51,905 nt of DNA, taken from contig MPUH01000472.1 in NCBI GenBank assembly GCA_001970955.1, positions 1-51,905 on the forward strand, read 5' to 3'. The position numbers and the translations under genes were made by a program. Positions 41,801-50,673 of this stretch are shown one piece after another. Positions within the stretch are counted from its first letter, which is position 1; each line of letters begins with the position of its first letter. Origin of the DNA: Stentor coeruleus (lineage: Eukaryota; Ciliophora; Heterotrichea; Heterotrichida; Stentoridae). The notes beneath the pieces are model-generated. The model saw only the letters and a program-made list of their open reading frames with translations. It did not search any database and was not told the DNA's origin.

Positions 41801-42818
41801 ACATGTTAAAAAAGATGAGAATATTATTTTCAAAATGTTTGACTGTTTTAGTTTTGACCATTCAGCGAAATTTATAAAAGAAGCAAAAAAAATAGATTCA
41901 GAAGGTAGGGCACATGCGATTTTTGTCCTTCCATCGAAAGTTGTGATTGTTAAAAGCAATTTAAATCATATGTATTTGGTAAAATATAGTTTAAAACAAG
42001 AAAAGTTCATGGAAATAACAGAAAATGAGTTAGAGTGTTATTATATGATACACAAATCAAAGCTGAAAATGGATGAAATTAGAGAACTACTTTATTATAC
42101 TAAAGATATTGAATATACAAGTAATACTTTTGCTTTATATCGACAAAGTTTTTTAGTTTCAGGAATGCATCCTTCGAATTCTTTATCAATACATACACTA
42201 CAAGGTAAACTTGTTATAAATTTATCATTCCACACAAATTTAGTAACATCAGTTTGTTGTTCAAATGATTTAATTTTTTCTGCAAGTTTAGATTCGACTG
42301 TAGCTTCATGGAATGAAATTTCATCTGGAACTTTTGCCCCTGAATTGACTTATTATGGGCATAATTCTCCTGTTATGTGCTTACAAGTTATGGATAGTTA
42401 TCAATTATTAATATCAAGTTCAATAGAAGGAAAAGTTTTAATTCATGATATTCGTTCATCATTTTGTTTGAAAAAAATTTCTATTAATGCTTTTAGTCTG
42501 GGTGTTAGTGAATTAGGGATAATTGGTATTTGTACACAATCTTCGGTTGAATATTATGGGATTAACACTGAACATATTTTATCAGCTCCACAACAATTTC
42601 AAGCAAAGTCAATTAAATTTAATAGTACTGGCGATTTGGCTATAGAAGTTTATCAGAAAAAAATAATTATTAGAGACCCGACGAATTTAAGTCAAGAATG
42701 TGTGGTTAAAGTTCCTGATATTCAGGATATTTTTCTTCCGTATAATGAAAGAGTTATGTATTCATGCAGAAATGATGATAAAAATATGACTGGAGTTTAT
42801 ATATTCCGCAAGGCTTAG
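35856..42818 (+). CDS. BEACH-WD40 family giant protein (NBEA/LYST/WDFY3-like)
   Basis: 2,320 residues in one uninterrupted frame. The N-terminal ~800 residues are helical, armadillo/HEAT-like. A concanavalin-A-like segment lies near 826-895 (FACAVWFYPEGRNN). After a further helical region comes a PH-BEACH domain (~1555-1690), the BEACH domain (~1700-1945: TNDWKRGKMTNFEYLMLINRLAGRS, YPIFPWVLCDY, HFGSHYSNSG, ELIPELFYLP, WIDLIFGYKQ), and C-terminal WD40 blades (~2095-2320). BEACH proteins act in vesicle fusion/fission, lysosome size, autophagy and contractile-vacuole or phagosome traffic. The subfamily cannot be fixed by eye; no FYVE domain is seen at the C terminus, which argues against WDFY3. 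No intron was visible in 7 kb. Confidence 0.92.
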   Translation: MEKSHEDKTIFRKKPSRFADSYVNTLWESSKRILDLGSSTEIRRSSNLSSVKDSRVLNPLLASVTKSLQKSMENYINPDDFILSLPPLLKLMQHLISVLKGRIEKQDIDTLLTLLTFTGSQSTENLGAKISALMTIIDTIVLSIYYLGETKEVLSHIYVKFIKFIGIICALPFRNLLRFSLGTHESDLKEANYEKIHFFEYVLVVVLSICKYHKISTDMSILAEFFEEISSFILTCNDFSALNVSQSYFVINNFTLSLSILYYGKTNGDMAGCPFEITENFKSLFIESIKMLIKIHPFDSNFDESFEAEMNPLAKLFNLAYQLFLPSKIKKNEQINGIVVVLFQIILQESEEIEKRPDGHWAKNKLRLYVMEFLGKFFFDGSEKNRIDKDLGIEHLVMNANLMTTLEPPLMKKWKNLFGEMKAKTSQKRVNEAILQTFESSCNSLDFLKFINEWLVELSNTGMKILELFIKAGIVEKLIQALAYDTSSYKDQIFVIISFCLNYTFVPNTEDILNTILEKIICKENMREYCELFLSKLLQLHENNIFKIFIGFFSRENDFMVFETLINALLKSLQDKNSLKVLRKLLPSNGLFIALEKKLSGCCKNNKKYTVYYWKKSFQCLEAFINTDELDYTTCTMNFFNLVKAFRIEEMEPYRLSIIRSTIKYLKHIVINKNYTQIKTPVGIPLLLEYFSYPELAGIEKFRIKFENMLKISNNFNNAVKFGLTSILLHNYDKENSSILWRNREKMISNAIECKFTYTELAELLKKIQTLKNPREKLSLLGILFDSLIRNDLNSGICSHFYFGYDNFLALDCSNEKARINLVNEFACAVWFYPEGRNNCSFFILQGNPESIIVKIVNGDVGVEIGNTCFYSKNHVLQNSWNLLVLNFKNTKVAKVLTLKKLTISLNGIKTKIRENSLKILKKYAIIKLIFSSQSESPRSYIGKIAWFDLFSRWLTNTHIIFIKNLTEAYSITSIPYTIKQNDLKTFQELKETLLMNCSSDSVYNLTNISPNISCDIFGGTSVFYVIQAYNPTRFIIELFEMCMDNEDTLIKAYEIVLRIILSIEKIPTICEQFFQVLSCVVRNSEINERINEILVMILSKIPNEEFKKMVYDSYLYRISLRPFKNKYLCTIVKLYKDLFPLSRENLYKFTQLLACCEKPQLEKYLKDYIGEDTENKKTEFIAYVLISLINKEDEDIIEGILKTIDTFPANFGNFTPISTVLLHILEMPFRPEIQILTLKCLCLKDCDDINQQKIMSNLVDEALKRELNEKTIEFLLSSGLENNKYNRYIRSQFVTSVIIRLPYIANVGIFDMVSTVIKNYLNNFKKYLKENKICEIWPKDFQIGFYSEEFKNFALSVIKIAKENNISISNNHAYVIETDSPIYICDLGSTIEIEEPGAKTPHAKKCEVKEDFRLISTYQKERAASLDKLVPKQNKDKIPARGLDSESIYFYKTLSQRNTPNISELTNYSENFKKIFLELTENSWLIGLYELEARENYKLQLVYNKYLNGLYCTKYVIDNNACPTKIRQVYDKYYRWALLKSDLPDKKKIGKVFKMSTKDQESYESFISFSTSAYTKFNDKSLCKGSLELIKVQGSYYGDYEITDTFMEVKFSGGIKPLGLHPCSALKYTEKPKYAWYIWYPSEIAEIIERRFIHKHTAIEIVLNSGKSFFLNFFESAHKECVVAKLKNWGISKHFAKSAVGNLEILTNDWKRGKMTNFEYLMLINRLAGRSMHDLSQYPIFPWVLCDYSSEVLKFDEPEKVFRNMDRPIGAQTKEMRNEAERKFKMWSDSGLQPFHFGSHYSNSGIITHFLLRIEPYTTQAKILQGGCFDVADRLFYSFELAWKSCLSMNGDVKELIPELFYLPFTLDSYSNQTFGCTQSKKTITHVEYPKWATSNWDFLKKHRLVLESPQISSELNQWIDLIFGYKQFGIQAKEALNIFSETTYEESFHRILQMNPKDFDGLVEQAYHFGQVPIQIFNKKHVKKDENIIFKMFDCFSFDHSAKFIKEAKKIDSEGRAHAIFVLPSKVVIVKSNLNHMYLVKYSLKQEKFMEITENELECYYMIHKSKLKMDEIRELLYYTKDIEYTSNTFALYRQSFLVSGMHPSNSLSIHTLQGKLVINLSFHTNLVTSVCCSNDLIFSASLDSTVASWNEISSGTFAPELTYYGHNSPVMCLQVMDSYQLLISSSIEGKVLIHDIRSSFCLKKISINAFSLGVSELGIIGICTQSSVEYYGINTEHILSAPQQFQAKSIKFNSTGDLAIEVYQKKIIIRDPTNLSQECVVKVPDIQDIFLPYNERVMYSCRNDDKNMTGVYIFRKA

Positions 42819-42875
42819 TAAAAAGTTCAATTATTTAGTGTTAAATCTGATATTTTAATAATTAGTACTGGATTT

Positions 42876-43805
42876 TTATAATGCAGGTTGACCTTGAAAA
42901 TCCTCTGTAAAACTAGAACTACTTTCACTGAAATTCTGCGCTCTACATAAAATTTACTCCAGCAGCCCATTAAAATATTCTTTTTCAAAAACAATCCCCT
43001 CCCCACTAAAACTCTCTTCCTTCCTCTTAAATTCCTATATATCCATTACATCTTTAACAATTGCCGTTTTGATATATGAATTCCCTAAACTATTTCTAAT
43101 AATATCGCAAACTTCTTTTTCTCTTTCAACAATTTGTTCTATGTGGTTTCTAAAACTTTTCTTAGAATTATCCATCCAAATACTTTTATCTCTATGCATC
43201 CCAGGTGATTTTTTCCCTATAGGTTCAAGGATCATCCTTTTTAAAGGTTTAAATTCCATATTCACATTTTTTACTATAGTTTTTGAATTTTCTGTGCCAT
43301 TAAGTAATTGGATATTAGACATTGCTTTGTTTGTAACATAAACTTTATCATTTTGTTCTTCAGCAATCCCAATTTGAATTTTACTTATTTTTTTATCTAT
43401 GCTCATAGCATATTGCTGCTTTTTACCCAGACTTGTGATTCTGATAATTTTTTGAAGCTAATTTTTAAGTACTTTTTGATAGTCTTCTTTTTCAAAAATC
43501 TTTTTATAGAAGTCAGAATACCAGTCGCGGGGCTTAGAAGGTTTTAAGTAGTGTTTAGGACTTTTTATTTATTACTCTGGGCTTCTGGACATTAAAAATA
43601 GAGGGGTGTTGCTTCCAACTTTCTCTGTTTTATGCTTTTCTTGTAGGTTTCTAGAGATTTCAAGTGAGACACTTACACAATTTGTCCTGCGAATAGGGCT
43701 AGCGATTTGAGAAAGTCTTATGTTTCTGTCAACCTTCTTGTAAATAATATGTTTGTGTGCAGGTTGCTTTATTATTGTTTTGAATTCTTGAAGATTTTCT
43801 AACAT
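42876..43805 (-). CDS. Unknown protein, five exons split by four 15-nt introns
   Basis: Reconstructed from exons 43576-43805, 43473-43560, 43050-43457, 42958-43034 and 42876-42942. Four 15-nt introns, three with clear TAG ends, remove every in-frame stop and give 289 residues ending at TAA 42876-42878. Exon sizes (230, 88, 408, 77, 67) sum to 870 nt, a whole number of codons. The protein is basic in its first half and polar throughout; features include KPRDWYSDFYKKIFEKEDY (near 90), a helix with HIEQIVEREKEVCDIIRN (near 230) and a Ser/Phe-rich C terminus. No domain was recognised. An ORF-only view would report just two fragments. It is convergent with the BEACH gene, 57 nt apart. Confidence 0.85.
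42943..42957 (-). other. 15-nt intron 4 of five-exon gene
   Basis: GTAAATTTTATGTAG on the coding strand, phase 2. It removes a TAA and opens a last exon of 67 nt. Confidence 0.85.
43035..43049 (-). other. 15-nt intron 3 of five-exon gene
   Basis: GTAATGGATATATAG on the coding strand, phase 0. Its in-frame TAG would otherwise end the protein early. Confidence 0.88.
43458..43472 (-). other. 15-nt intron 2 of five-exon gene
   Basis: GTACTTAAAAATTAG on the coding strand, phase 0, with in-frame TAG. Confidence 0.85.
43561..43575 (-). other. 15-nt intron 1 of five-exon gene
   Basis: GTAATAAATAAAAAG on the coding strand, phase 2. The A at position 10 is kept, but the end is AAG rather than the usual TAG. 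It removes in-frame TAA codons. Confidence 0.8.
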
Positions 43806-44639
43806 GACTTGATTAAAATATATGAGCTTAATTTCGGGATATGTATTATTTATAGGGTTGCTTATATTAAAACTGCTTTGGATTAGTTAATAATGTATTG
43901 TTTGGAATTTACATATGTGGCTTTTTGGGTGTTTGCTTTGGCAGTTAAATTTAAATTTTTTATGTGTTGGCATTTTGAGTGATTTTAACTTAAAAATGCA
44001 ATTTTGGTATTAAAATAAGTTAATTTTGCAGATAGTTTTAAGATGTTGATTAGTTTATTTAGAGTAAAAAGCTTAATCTGACTTTATTATTTTTAACTAA
44101 GAGAGTGGCTAATGATATATAAACATATTCTAAATCTTTACACTTTTTATAATAAAAAACTTAATCAGCCATTCTACTATCAGTATTTCATACATAAAAA
44201 TAAAAAATTCATTACCTTTTAACTATCAAATTCCAAAATTCTAATCAAATCTATCTTATAATAAAATCCATTAAAAAAACTTATTTAGCATCAAATCAAT
44301 CTAATAAAATCAAAACTTCTCACTACCTTAAATTCTCTCATCAAACTGATAATTCTATCCAAAATAACCAGCCTAAAAAAAATCCTAAAAAAAACCCCTC
44401 TCTCTAATCTTGCAAATTTTTCTAACAATCTCCATCTAATTATCCAATAACTTTTTATTTCATCTACAATCATCCTAATAATCTCTTCTCAACATCCACT
44501 TTTTACCATAAAAGCCAAATCTTTTCCTAATCTCAAACAAAATTCCTAGCAAAAGTCCCTACAAAAACCTTAAAAAAGTTCTAAACTCCAAACCAAAATC
44601 TGTTATCTATTAAAAATTCTATTAGTATATCTTATAAAT
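43806..44639. promoter_or_regulatory. Divergent intergenic region
   Basis: This lies between the start of the five-exon gene (minus) and an unknown gene (plus). Next to the minus gene the plus strand is G-richer (about 43830-44060). From about 44140 to 44640 it is C-rich and G-poor, mirroring other divergent regions. No gene was recognised. Confidence 0.5.
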
Positions 44640-45368
44640 ATGAAGAAACACTTCGATGATAAAAGCCGATCAAAATCTATAGACTCTAAAAGCCACAACA
44701 ATTCAGTCTGCTCAATTCTAAAAGATCCATCCCGGTCCAAGCTCAAACATAATCGATCCGTGCGGTTTTTAGAACCTTCAGATTTTTCAAGCGAAGAATC
44801 TCTTGAATCAAAATCAGTATGTCAACAACAGTCCAAAATAAAAATTCTTAAAACTCCAGTCAATGCTTTTTCTCAAGAAAATTCTCCTAAAGAACCAAAG
44901 CTTCATAAACCCATTTCTGACTCTTCTAAATTAATAATAAAAAACCATAAAGCTCAAGTTCTCCAATACAATAAACCTGATAATAAAATTAAAGCTCAGT
45001 TACATAAAGTTGTCGTAAAAAATAAAGGAAGTAAAGGGTATCATTTTAGTGCATCTCCTAAATTTGAACCGAAAATTATTAATTATGAGTTCCGGGATAA
45101 GAATTTTTATGAGAAACTTAATAAGTTTGTTTATTGTAAAGCTCCAGGGATAAGTAAAAAACAGGTTAGTAAATGCGCTGAGGACAATAAATTAAATGCA
45201 TATGCTTCGAATATTGTGCATTCAGGGAATAAATCTGTGGATATGGTTTTTAGTCCTTCTGAACCAAGCACTGCGAAAGTTTATTATAAAAGTTTGGGTG
45301 TGCAGAATGTGAATAAAAATACTCAAGGGAGGATTTTTAAACCACAGAGCTCTTATTTATTGAATTAG
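44640..45368 (+). CDS. Ser/Lys-rich protein, unknown
   Basis: 242 residues, rich in Ser, Lys and Asn throughout, probably largely disordered. Segments such as HNRSVRFLEPSDFSSEE (near 38) and SKGYHFSASPKFEPKI (near 130) look like phosphorylatable short motifs. No globular domain, signal peptide or membrane segment. No family was recognised. It lies 30 nt upstream of the MORN gene on the same strand, so the MORN promoter is presumably within its 3' end. Confidence 0.65.
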   Translation: MKKHFDDKSRSKSIDSKSHNNSVCSILKDPSRSKLKHNRSVRFLEPSDFSSEESLESKSVCQQQSKIKILKTPVNAFSQENSPKEPKLHKPISDSSKLIIKNHKAQVLQYNKPDNKIKAQLHKVVVKNKGSKGYHFSASPKFEPKIINYEFRDKNFYEKLNKFVYCKAPGISKKQVSKCAEDNKLNAYASNIVHSGNKSVDMVFSPSEPSTAKVYYKSLGVQNVNKNTQGRIFKPQSSYLLN

Positions 45369-45398
45369 GTTTGCTAGTTAATTAATTATATATAGAAT

Positions 45399-46664
45399 AT
45401 GGGTAGTATTAGTTGTAAAGCTTGTGACTGCAACCATTCTGACGTAAAGCTTGAAGGGGAGTTCAACAATGTAATTTCTACTTAGGACAACTACCTAACC
45501 TACCAAGGTTTTCGCGAGACCATGAACACTTTTTTCCAAACTGATTCCCAAGATCACGATCAATACAAAGCGCACATAAAGTCGTTAATAAAAATCCAAG
45601 CTTTTGCCAGGAGGATTATAAGCAGAACTCATTATTTATCCCAACAAAGAAATTTAAAACCTGTTTATTTTTATTTTAACAGTGAAGAAGTCAAGCAATT
45701 TGTCGGACACAGTACAAGAATGGTTGGATACAGAGAATTAGTATGTATGAAAACATATAAAAACGGAGGAGTTTATTCAGGAGAAATGAAAGGAAATCTT
45801 AGAGATGGTTTGGGTAGTATGAAATGGAAAGATGGAGCTTGTTATGATGGATTTTGGTCATTTGGTCGTCCTTTTGGTATTGGGACATTCGTATATCCAG
45901 ATGGAGAAATCTACAAAGGTCAATGGAAAAACTATTACGCAAGAGGAAAAGATAGTGAAATTTCAGGTTTGGGGATAGTCTTATGGAAAGAGAATGTTAA
46001 AGATGGATACAAATGGCTTTGGTTCAAAAAAACAATTGACCTTAATAGCCCAAGGTCTGTATCTTTAACCCCGAGAAATGAAGAAAAACTTCAAGAGACC
46101 CAAGAAAAGTATTTAGAAATGAAAAGTGATTTTGAAACTAAAAGTTCACAACCATTAAAACCAATAAAAGAACAGAAAATTGTATATCCAGATGGAAGTA
46201 CGTATATTGGAGATGTTGTTGCTGGGGTTAGACAAGGTATTGGGAAATTATCTTGGCCTGATGGAGATACTTATACTGGAGAATGGAAAAATGATATACA
46301 AACAGGTTGGGGGGTTAATGATTGGTCTGAAGGGTCGAGTTATACAGGTTTTTTTATAGCAAATCTTAAAGAAGGAGTTGGTCTTTACAAATGGCCAGAT
46401 GGTGCTGAATATTTTGGTCAATGGAAGACTAATAAAATGCATGGGATTGGGAAATACACATGGACTGATGGGAAAATATATCTTGGAGAATGGGAAGAAA
46501 GTCAAATGCAAGGATTTGGCGTGTTGTTATGGAAAGATGGGAGGAAATATGAAGGCACTTGGATGGATGGGAAAAAACATGGAGAAGGAGTTACGTGGTA
46601 TTCAAATGGAAGATTAAGTCGAGATATTTGGAGATATGGGAGGATAATAAAGCCTGATGTATAA
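45399..46664 (+). CDS. IQ-motif and MORN-repeat protein with acylatable N terminus
   Basis: Two exons (45399-45470 and 45486-46664), 416 residues. Exon 1 supplies MGSISCKACDC: Gly2 for N-myristoylation and Cys6, Cys9, Cys11 for palmitoylation, predicting membrane targeting. Residues ~54-76 are an IQ motif (IKIQAFARRIISRTHY) that would bind calmodulin or a centrin/EF-hand protein. At least eight MORN repeats follow (for example YKNGGVYSGEMKGNLRDGLG, YPDGSTYIGDVVAGVRQGIG, WPDGAEYFGQWKTNKMHGIG). MORN proteins organise membrane-cytoskeleton junctions, basal bodies and cilia, and some bind phospholipids. A plausible role is a Ca2+-responsive cortical scaffold. If only the later ATG at 45522 were used, the acylation signal would be lost. 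Confidence 0.9.
45471..45485 (+). other. 15-nt intron in MORN gene
   Basis: GTAATTTCTACTTAG, phase 0, with in-frame TAG. It separates the acylation-signal exon from the IQ/MORN body. Confidence 0.92.
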
Positions 46665-46750
46665 TTATGCTTATGTTAATTTTGAATAAGATATATTAAT
46701 ATAATAGATGGAAAATTTTAATTGGACCCAGCTAATCATTCATTTTTTCT

Positions 46751-47400
46751 GATAGTCTAGATATACTATATGATGATGATAATGGCGATTTATACTAGTC
46801 TGATGTGATTTAGATCATATATAATGTATATGCAAATGTTTTGCTATAATTAGAATACATGAAGAAGATGATTTTGTTTCAGATAGCCATGATTATGTTA
46901 CAAATTATAATAATACAGTATAAAGCGATTGAGTACCTAACAGAAAGGGAGATGATTTGAATTACGCCCAATAAGTTGATGAGAAAATACTAAAAAAAAA
47001 AAAAAATTTTTAAAAGTATTTGGAAGCAGGAAATTTAATATAAAAATTACTTATAAGTCTGATTTTCTGAAAAAATACTAAATAGTTCAATATAACCGAA
47101 AAAATATGTGTTTTTAAGACTTAGAGTTTAGGTAATGAATAATGATTTGGTTGATATTGAAGATATGATGAAACAGAAAAAATCTCCACCTACTGGATTT
47201 AAGGTTTTTGATAAAAAAGGGCAAAAGGGATTAATTGAAGTGGCAATTTAATGGTTCTGGAGCTCAATTACAAGATAATAATATTCCTATACATGAAAAG
47301 CTATATAAAAGCTGTGAAAGTGAAAGCTTTTGAAATCCTACCTAAAAATGCCTAGAAGACTACTGTAAGGATTACATTGATACTTTATGAGCGGAGGTGG
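46751..47400 (+). pseudogene. Possible decayed coding sequence, unknown
   Basis: Several stretches read like polar protein but in three different frames and with interspersed stops: an Asp-rich piece from 46751, one from 46858 (HEEDDFVSDSHDYV), one beginning with ATG 47135 (MNNDLVDIEDMMKQKKSPP) ending at TAA 47249, and its apparent continuation in a shifted frame from 47244 (QFNGSGAQLQDNNIPIHEK). The stops do not fit 15-nt introns. AT-rich DNA can mimic this by chance, so this is tentative. No family was recognised. Confidence 0.3.
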
Positions 47401-47441
47401 AAGATAATTAAATAATAAACATGTTTAATCGAAAACAGCTT

Positions 47442-49332
47442 TTATGCCAAATACTGTTTATTTCTAAAGACGAACTCCATATGCTTGATTTTTGCAGATG
47501 AGGCAGGCCTTCCTATTAGAAGATCTTTTAAAGTATAAGCAGTGTTTCTATGGCTTAAAGGCTTAGAAGTAGGTAAGCAGTTGATTTCATTATAAATTCT
47601 AGGTTTTATAGCAATTTTATCGCATTCAGGTAATAAATTCACACTATTAGGTGTATCTTTTTTCATATCTTTTTTCTCATCATATACCACTCCAGGTAAA
47701 TATCCTGCAGTACTACGAAATTTTCTTATTGTAGGCTGAGATAATCTTTCAAATATACTTGAAGATGGTCTTTCAATAATTTTTTCAGCTTCAGAGAGTT
47801 TTTTATTTGCACTTTGAGGTTTTGATCTACTAAAATTACTCATTGTCCTTGTTGGTCTTGGTGGTACTGATGGTACTGGAGATTTTGCCTCTATTTTCCT
47901 AGTCCGAAGTATTTTAGCTCCAGTCCATTCTTGCCATAAATTATCTGCAGCTTCTATATACTTGTTATATTTCTCATAGTTTTCAATTGGGTATATTTTC
48001 CTATACCCGCCACAATGTTTTTTTTCATAATTATTCCTTTTTTTTTGAAGGGTTTCTATAAGTTCTTGTTTTTCTTCTTTGGGTATACGTTCAAGCTTTC
48101 CGGTCATAGTCCTTTTAAGGACTTCTTCTTTTAGTTTTTTATAGTATTTTTTCCTGTTTTGTAAAGTAACATTTACTAGTTCCAATGCTTCTGAAATCAC
48201 TCTTTTTTTTATCTTCCTGTCTAAAGGGGAATCTGTAGAAAACGAAGGTGTATGATTTACTTCCAACACATACGGGTTGAGTTTTTTATCAATAATCACA
48301 TCAAAGCCTAAAACCTCAAAACACATAGCTCTGGAATAATCCTCAGGTTGACACGATCTATAATGATGTGACAAATTAGGTTGTACCGAACATAAAGTTT
48401 TAATAATCATATCATCAATCCTCTCTTTCAATCCATTAATATCATACCCTTCTTCTTGTAAATACTCATAAGTTGATATCAAAGATCTCTTATGCCCAAC
48501 ATCATCACATTCTGGGTCTTCATTCTGAACAAAATTAGGATTGTTTTTATTTATCGCATAATTCGTCAAATGCATACACATATCTTCAACATTATTCGAA
48601 CTGGGTTTCTCATATTCTTCAGTAGCAAAACGTGTTAACCCATCTTCATGAACAAAAATTCTTAAAGGATCACAACTTGTAATTAAAACATAAATCCTCA
48701 AGTCAAATTTTAAATCATCAATAAGATAAGGTTTTGTTAGATATTCTTGTACAACATGTCTTTCATCTGAATTTATATCATCGATTTTTTTTGTTATGTA
48801 AATACCTCGGCCTTGACATGAAGCTTCAGGTTTGACTATTACGTATGGGTTTTTTTTTGATAAGAGAAAAGATTTGAGGTCACCCATGTCACATGGGACA
48901 ACCCATGTACGAGGGAAGAAATTGTAACTATTTGGAAAGAGTTTTTTTAGTTTACCAAGATTGAAAGCAAGGTAGTTTTTACGGGAGATTAGATACATAC
49001 CTGGAAAATGGTTGATACGTTGGTAATGCTTCATTTTTGAAAGCTGTTCAGGCTGAACGGCGCTGTCANGTGAGGTTTTTTTGGGGAATATGGGGTTTTG
49101 GGATTAGATACATACCTGGAAAATGGTTGATACGTTGGTAATGCTTCATTTTTGAAAGCTGTTCAGGCTGAACGGCGCTGTCAGTCCAAAAAACATCCCA
49201 TTCGTCACTGTTTTCGTCGTGGGAGAGTTTCCAGAAGAGGATTTTTTTGGCAACGTGACGGACTACTTCGTATTTTGTACTGCTTACATTGCAGATTATA
49301 TGAGAACTTCGGCTTGAGGTTCTATTTTTCAT
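47442..49332 (-). CDS. Tubulin polyglutamylase, TTLL6/TTLL13 type
   Basis: 591 residues after removing 115 nt of assembly duplication around N 49069. The N terminus (SHIICNVSSTKYEVVRHVAKK, then EWDVFWTDSAV, QRINHFPGM) matches TTLL6/13/4. ATP-grasp motifs follow: FFPRTWVVPCDMGDL, VKPEASCQGRGIYI, KFDLRIYVLITSCDPLRIFV, MCMHLTNYAINK, and LNPYVLEVNHTPSFSTDSPLD. The cationic microtubule-binding region after the core (NYEKKHCGGYRKIYP) is typical of elongating polyglutamylases. The enzyme adds glutamate side chains to tubulin tails, tuning ciliary motility and severing; ciliates have many paralogues. The C-terminal ~180 residues are basic and Ser/Pro-rich. As printed the gene is broken at the N; the break is technical. 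Confidence 0.92.
48987..49183. repeat. Assembly duplication around N (in TTLL gene)
   Basis: 82-nt identical blocks at 48987-49068 and 49102-49183 flank N (49069) plus 32 nt of unmatched sequence. Removing 115 nt restores the TTLL frame exactly, so this is a contig-end artefact. The 32-nt insert does not match the expected downstream coding sequence. Confidence 0.88.
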
Positions 49333-49937
49333 TATTTTTTAAATTGTCAGAATTTTTTATTGTAAGAGATTGCTTTGTATAGGAACATAAATAAATTGTG
49401 TATTTTTTTGATGAGGATTTATGTTTTGTATTTTATAAAGGTTTATTTTGTATTTGATAGAGTTGTTTATTAGATGATGTTATTTTATAATATGGATCAG
49501 ATTTTTAACAGAAGCTTTAGGGACTTTTCTATTGTTTTATCTATTTTTTAACCCATTTAAATATGTTTTTATGATTAAGTTGATGATTTGATTATTATTG
49601 TTATAATTAGCTTAGGATTAGAGTATTTAAATTGGATATTTGCTATTGGGCTTGTTTCTAAAAAACAATTTAACCTTGATGTTGGTTATGCTATAAAATT
49701 ACCTATAGTATAGAGGACTCATATGATAAAACTTGTTATATTATCTCTTCAACAATTATTTGAACTATTACTGGGGTGCTAAATAGTATTATTATTTTTT
49801 TTTCAAAATACATAAAGCACAAAAAAGCTCAACTCTATGTATACAGAAAACTCTTAGATTATAAACTAAGAAATTTGGTTATAAAATTAGGGAAATTATT
49901 TTATAAGTATAAACGTGTATATTAAATATAGTTAGTA
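49333..49937. promoter_or_regulatory. Divergent intergenic region
   Basis: This lies between the TTLL start (minus) and a small ORF (plus). The side next to TTLL is G-rich and C-poor on the plus strand, as expected. No motif or RNA gene was recognised. Confidence 0.45.
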
Positions 49938-50204
49938 ATGAATATATTACTAAGGATGTTTAGCTTTAAGAGAATATATGGTGATGGGACTGAGATTTAC
50001 ATCAAATCTAAGGATATAAAATTAGACATCCAAGAACTAATGACCATAACAAATAGAGATTATGAATATTTGCATCCGGATAAAGACACAAATTTTTGTT
50101 TTATAAAGTTCTCAACAGCGGCAAGAGCGGCTGAGATATATGACATCTTAAAACAAAGAGATGATCTTTTGATAAGAATTGCATATGTTAGAAGAAATGG
50201 ATAG
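49938..50204 (+). CDS. Small RRM-like protein, tentative
   Basis: 88 residues. The second half resembles half an RNA-recognition motif: TNFCFIKFS like RNP1 beta3, a helix RAAEIYDILKQRDD, and a final strand LLIRIAYVRR. The N-terminal half could hold beta1 and helix 1 but lacks a clear RNP2. A truncated or diverged RNA-binding protein, or a gene remnant, are both possible. No 15-nt intron joining further exons was found on either side. Confidence 0.4.
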   Translation: MNILLRMFSFKRIYGDGTEIYIKSKDIKLDIQELMTITNRDYEYLHPDKDTNFCFIKFSTAARAAEIYDILKQRDDLLIRIAYVRRNG

Positions 50205-50673
50205 ATATAAATTATTTAGCACTTAAACTATATGCAAACTTCATATATTCATTTTCTTAATTATATGCTTTCGTGATTTCTCTATCCAAAATCTTTTTCA
50301 AATTCTGTAATACTTAAAAATATCAAAATCATAACCCAAAAACCCACAAAATCTCACAAGAAAAGCATAAATAAACTCAAAAGGTATCACTAAAAAAATG
50401 ATAAACTTTAAGAATTGATTATCTTATAAGCCTGAATCATTTTATATATATTAACTATATTATTCATCCAGTCCTTCAAATCTTTTCCTTGAATAATCTT
50501 GCTTTATATATTTCTAAAAAGGATTTTGTCATTAATAAGCTTATAACCCATTCTAGAAATTTCATCATTTTCTCGGGTTATCACTAATCAGATCTCTAAA
50601 TAAACACATTTTGTAATCAAAGCAATTTTTATAAAAAAGTAATTAGGCTACCATTAAGATTATTAGAATCTCT
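50205..50673. other. Intergenic region
   Basis: C-rich, G-poor plus-strand stretch around 50290-50400, then AT-rich sequence up to the zinc-knuckle ATG. On the minus strand, 50408-50640 reads like polar protein in pieces with stops and a frame change, possibly a gene remnant. Nothing is firmly supported. Confidence 0.35.

Noticed and set aside
47432..47447. A 16-nt GTA...AG segment at the TTLL stop codon.
   Set aside because: No A at the expected position, and only a few unconvincing codons would be gained.
49086..49101. CCCAAAACCCC on the minus strand as a telomere-like repeat.
   Set aside because: A single imperfect occurrence next to an assembly N inside a gene; no tandem array, and it is not the repeat expected for heterotrichs.
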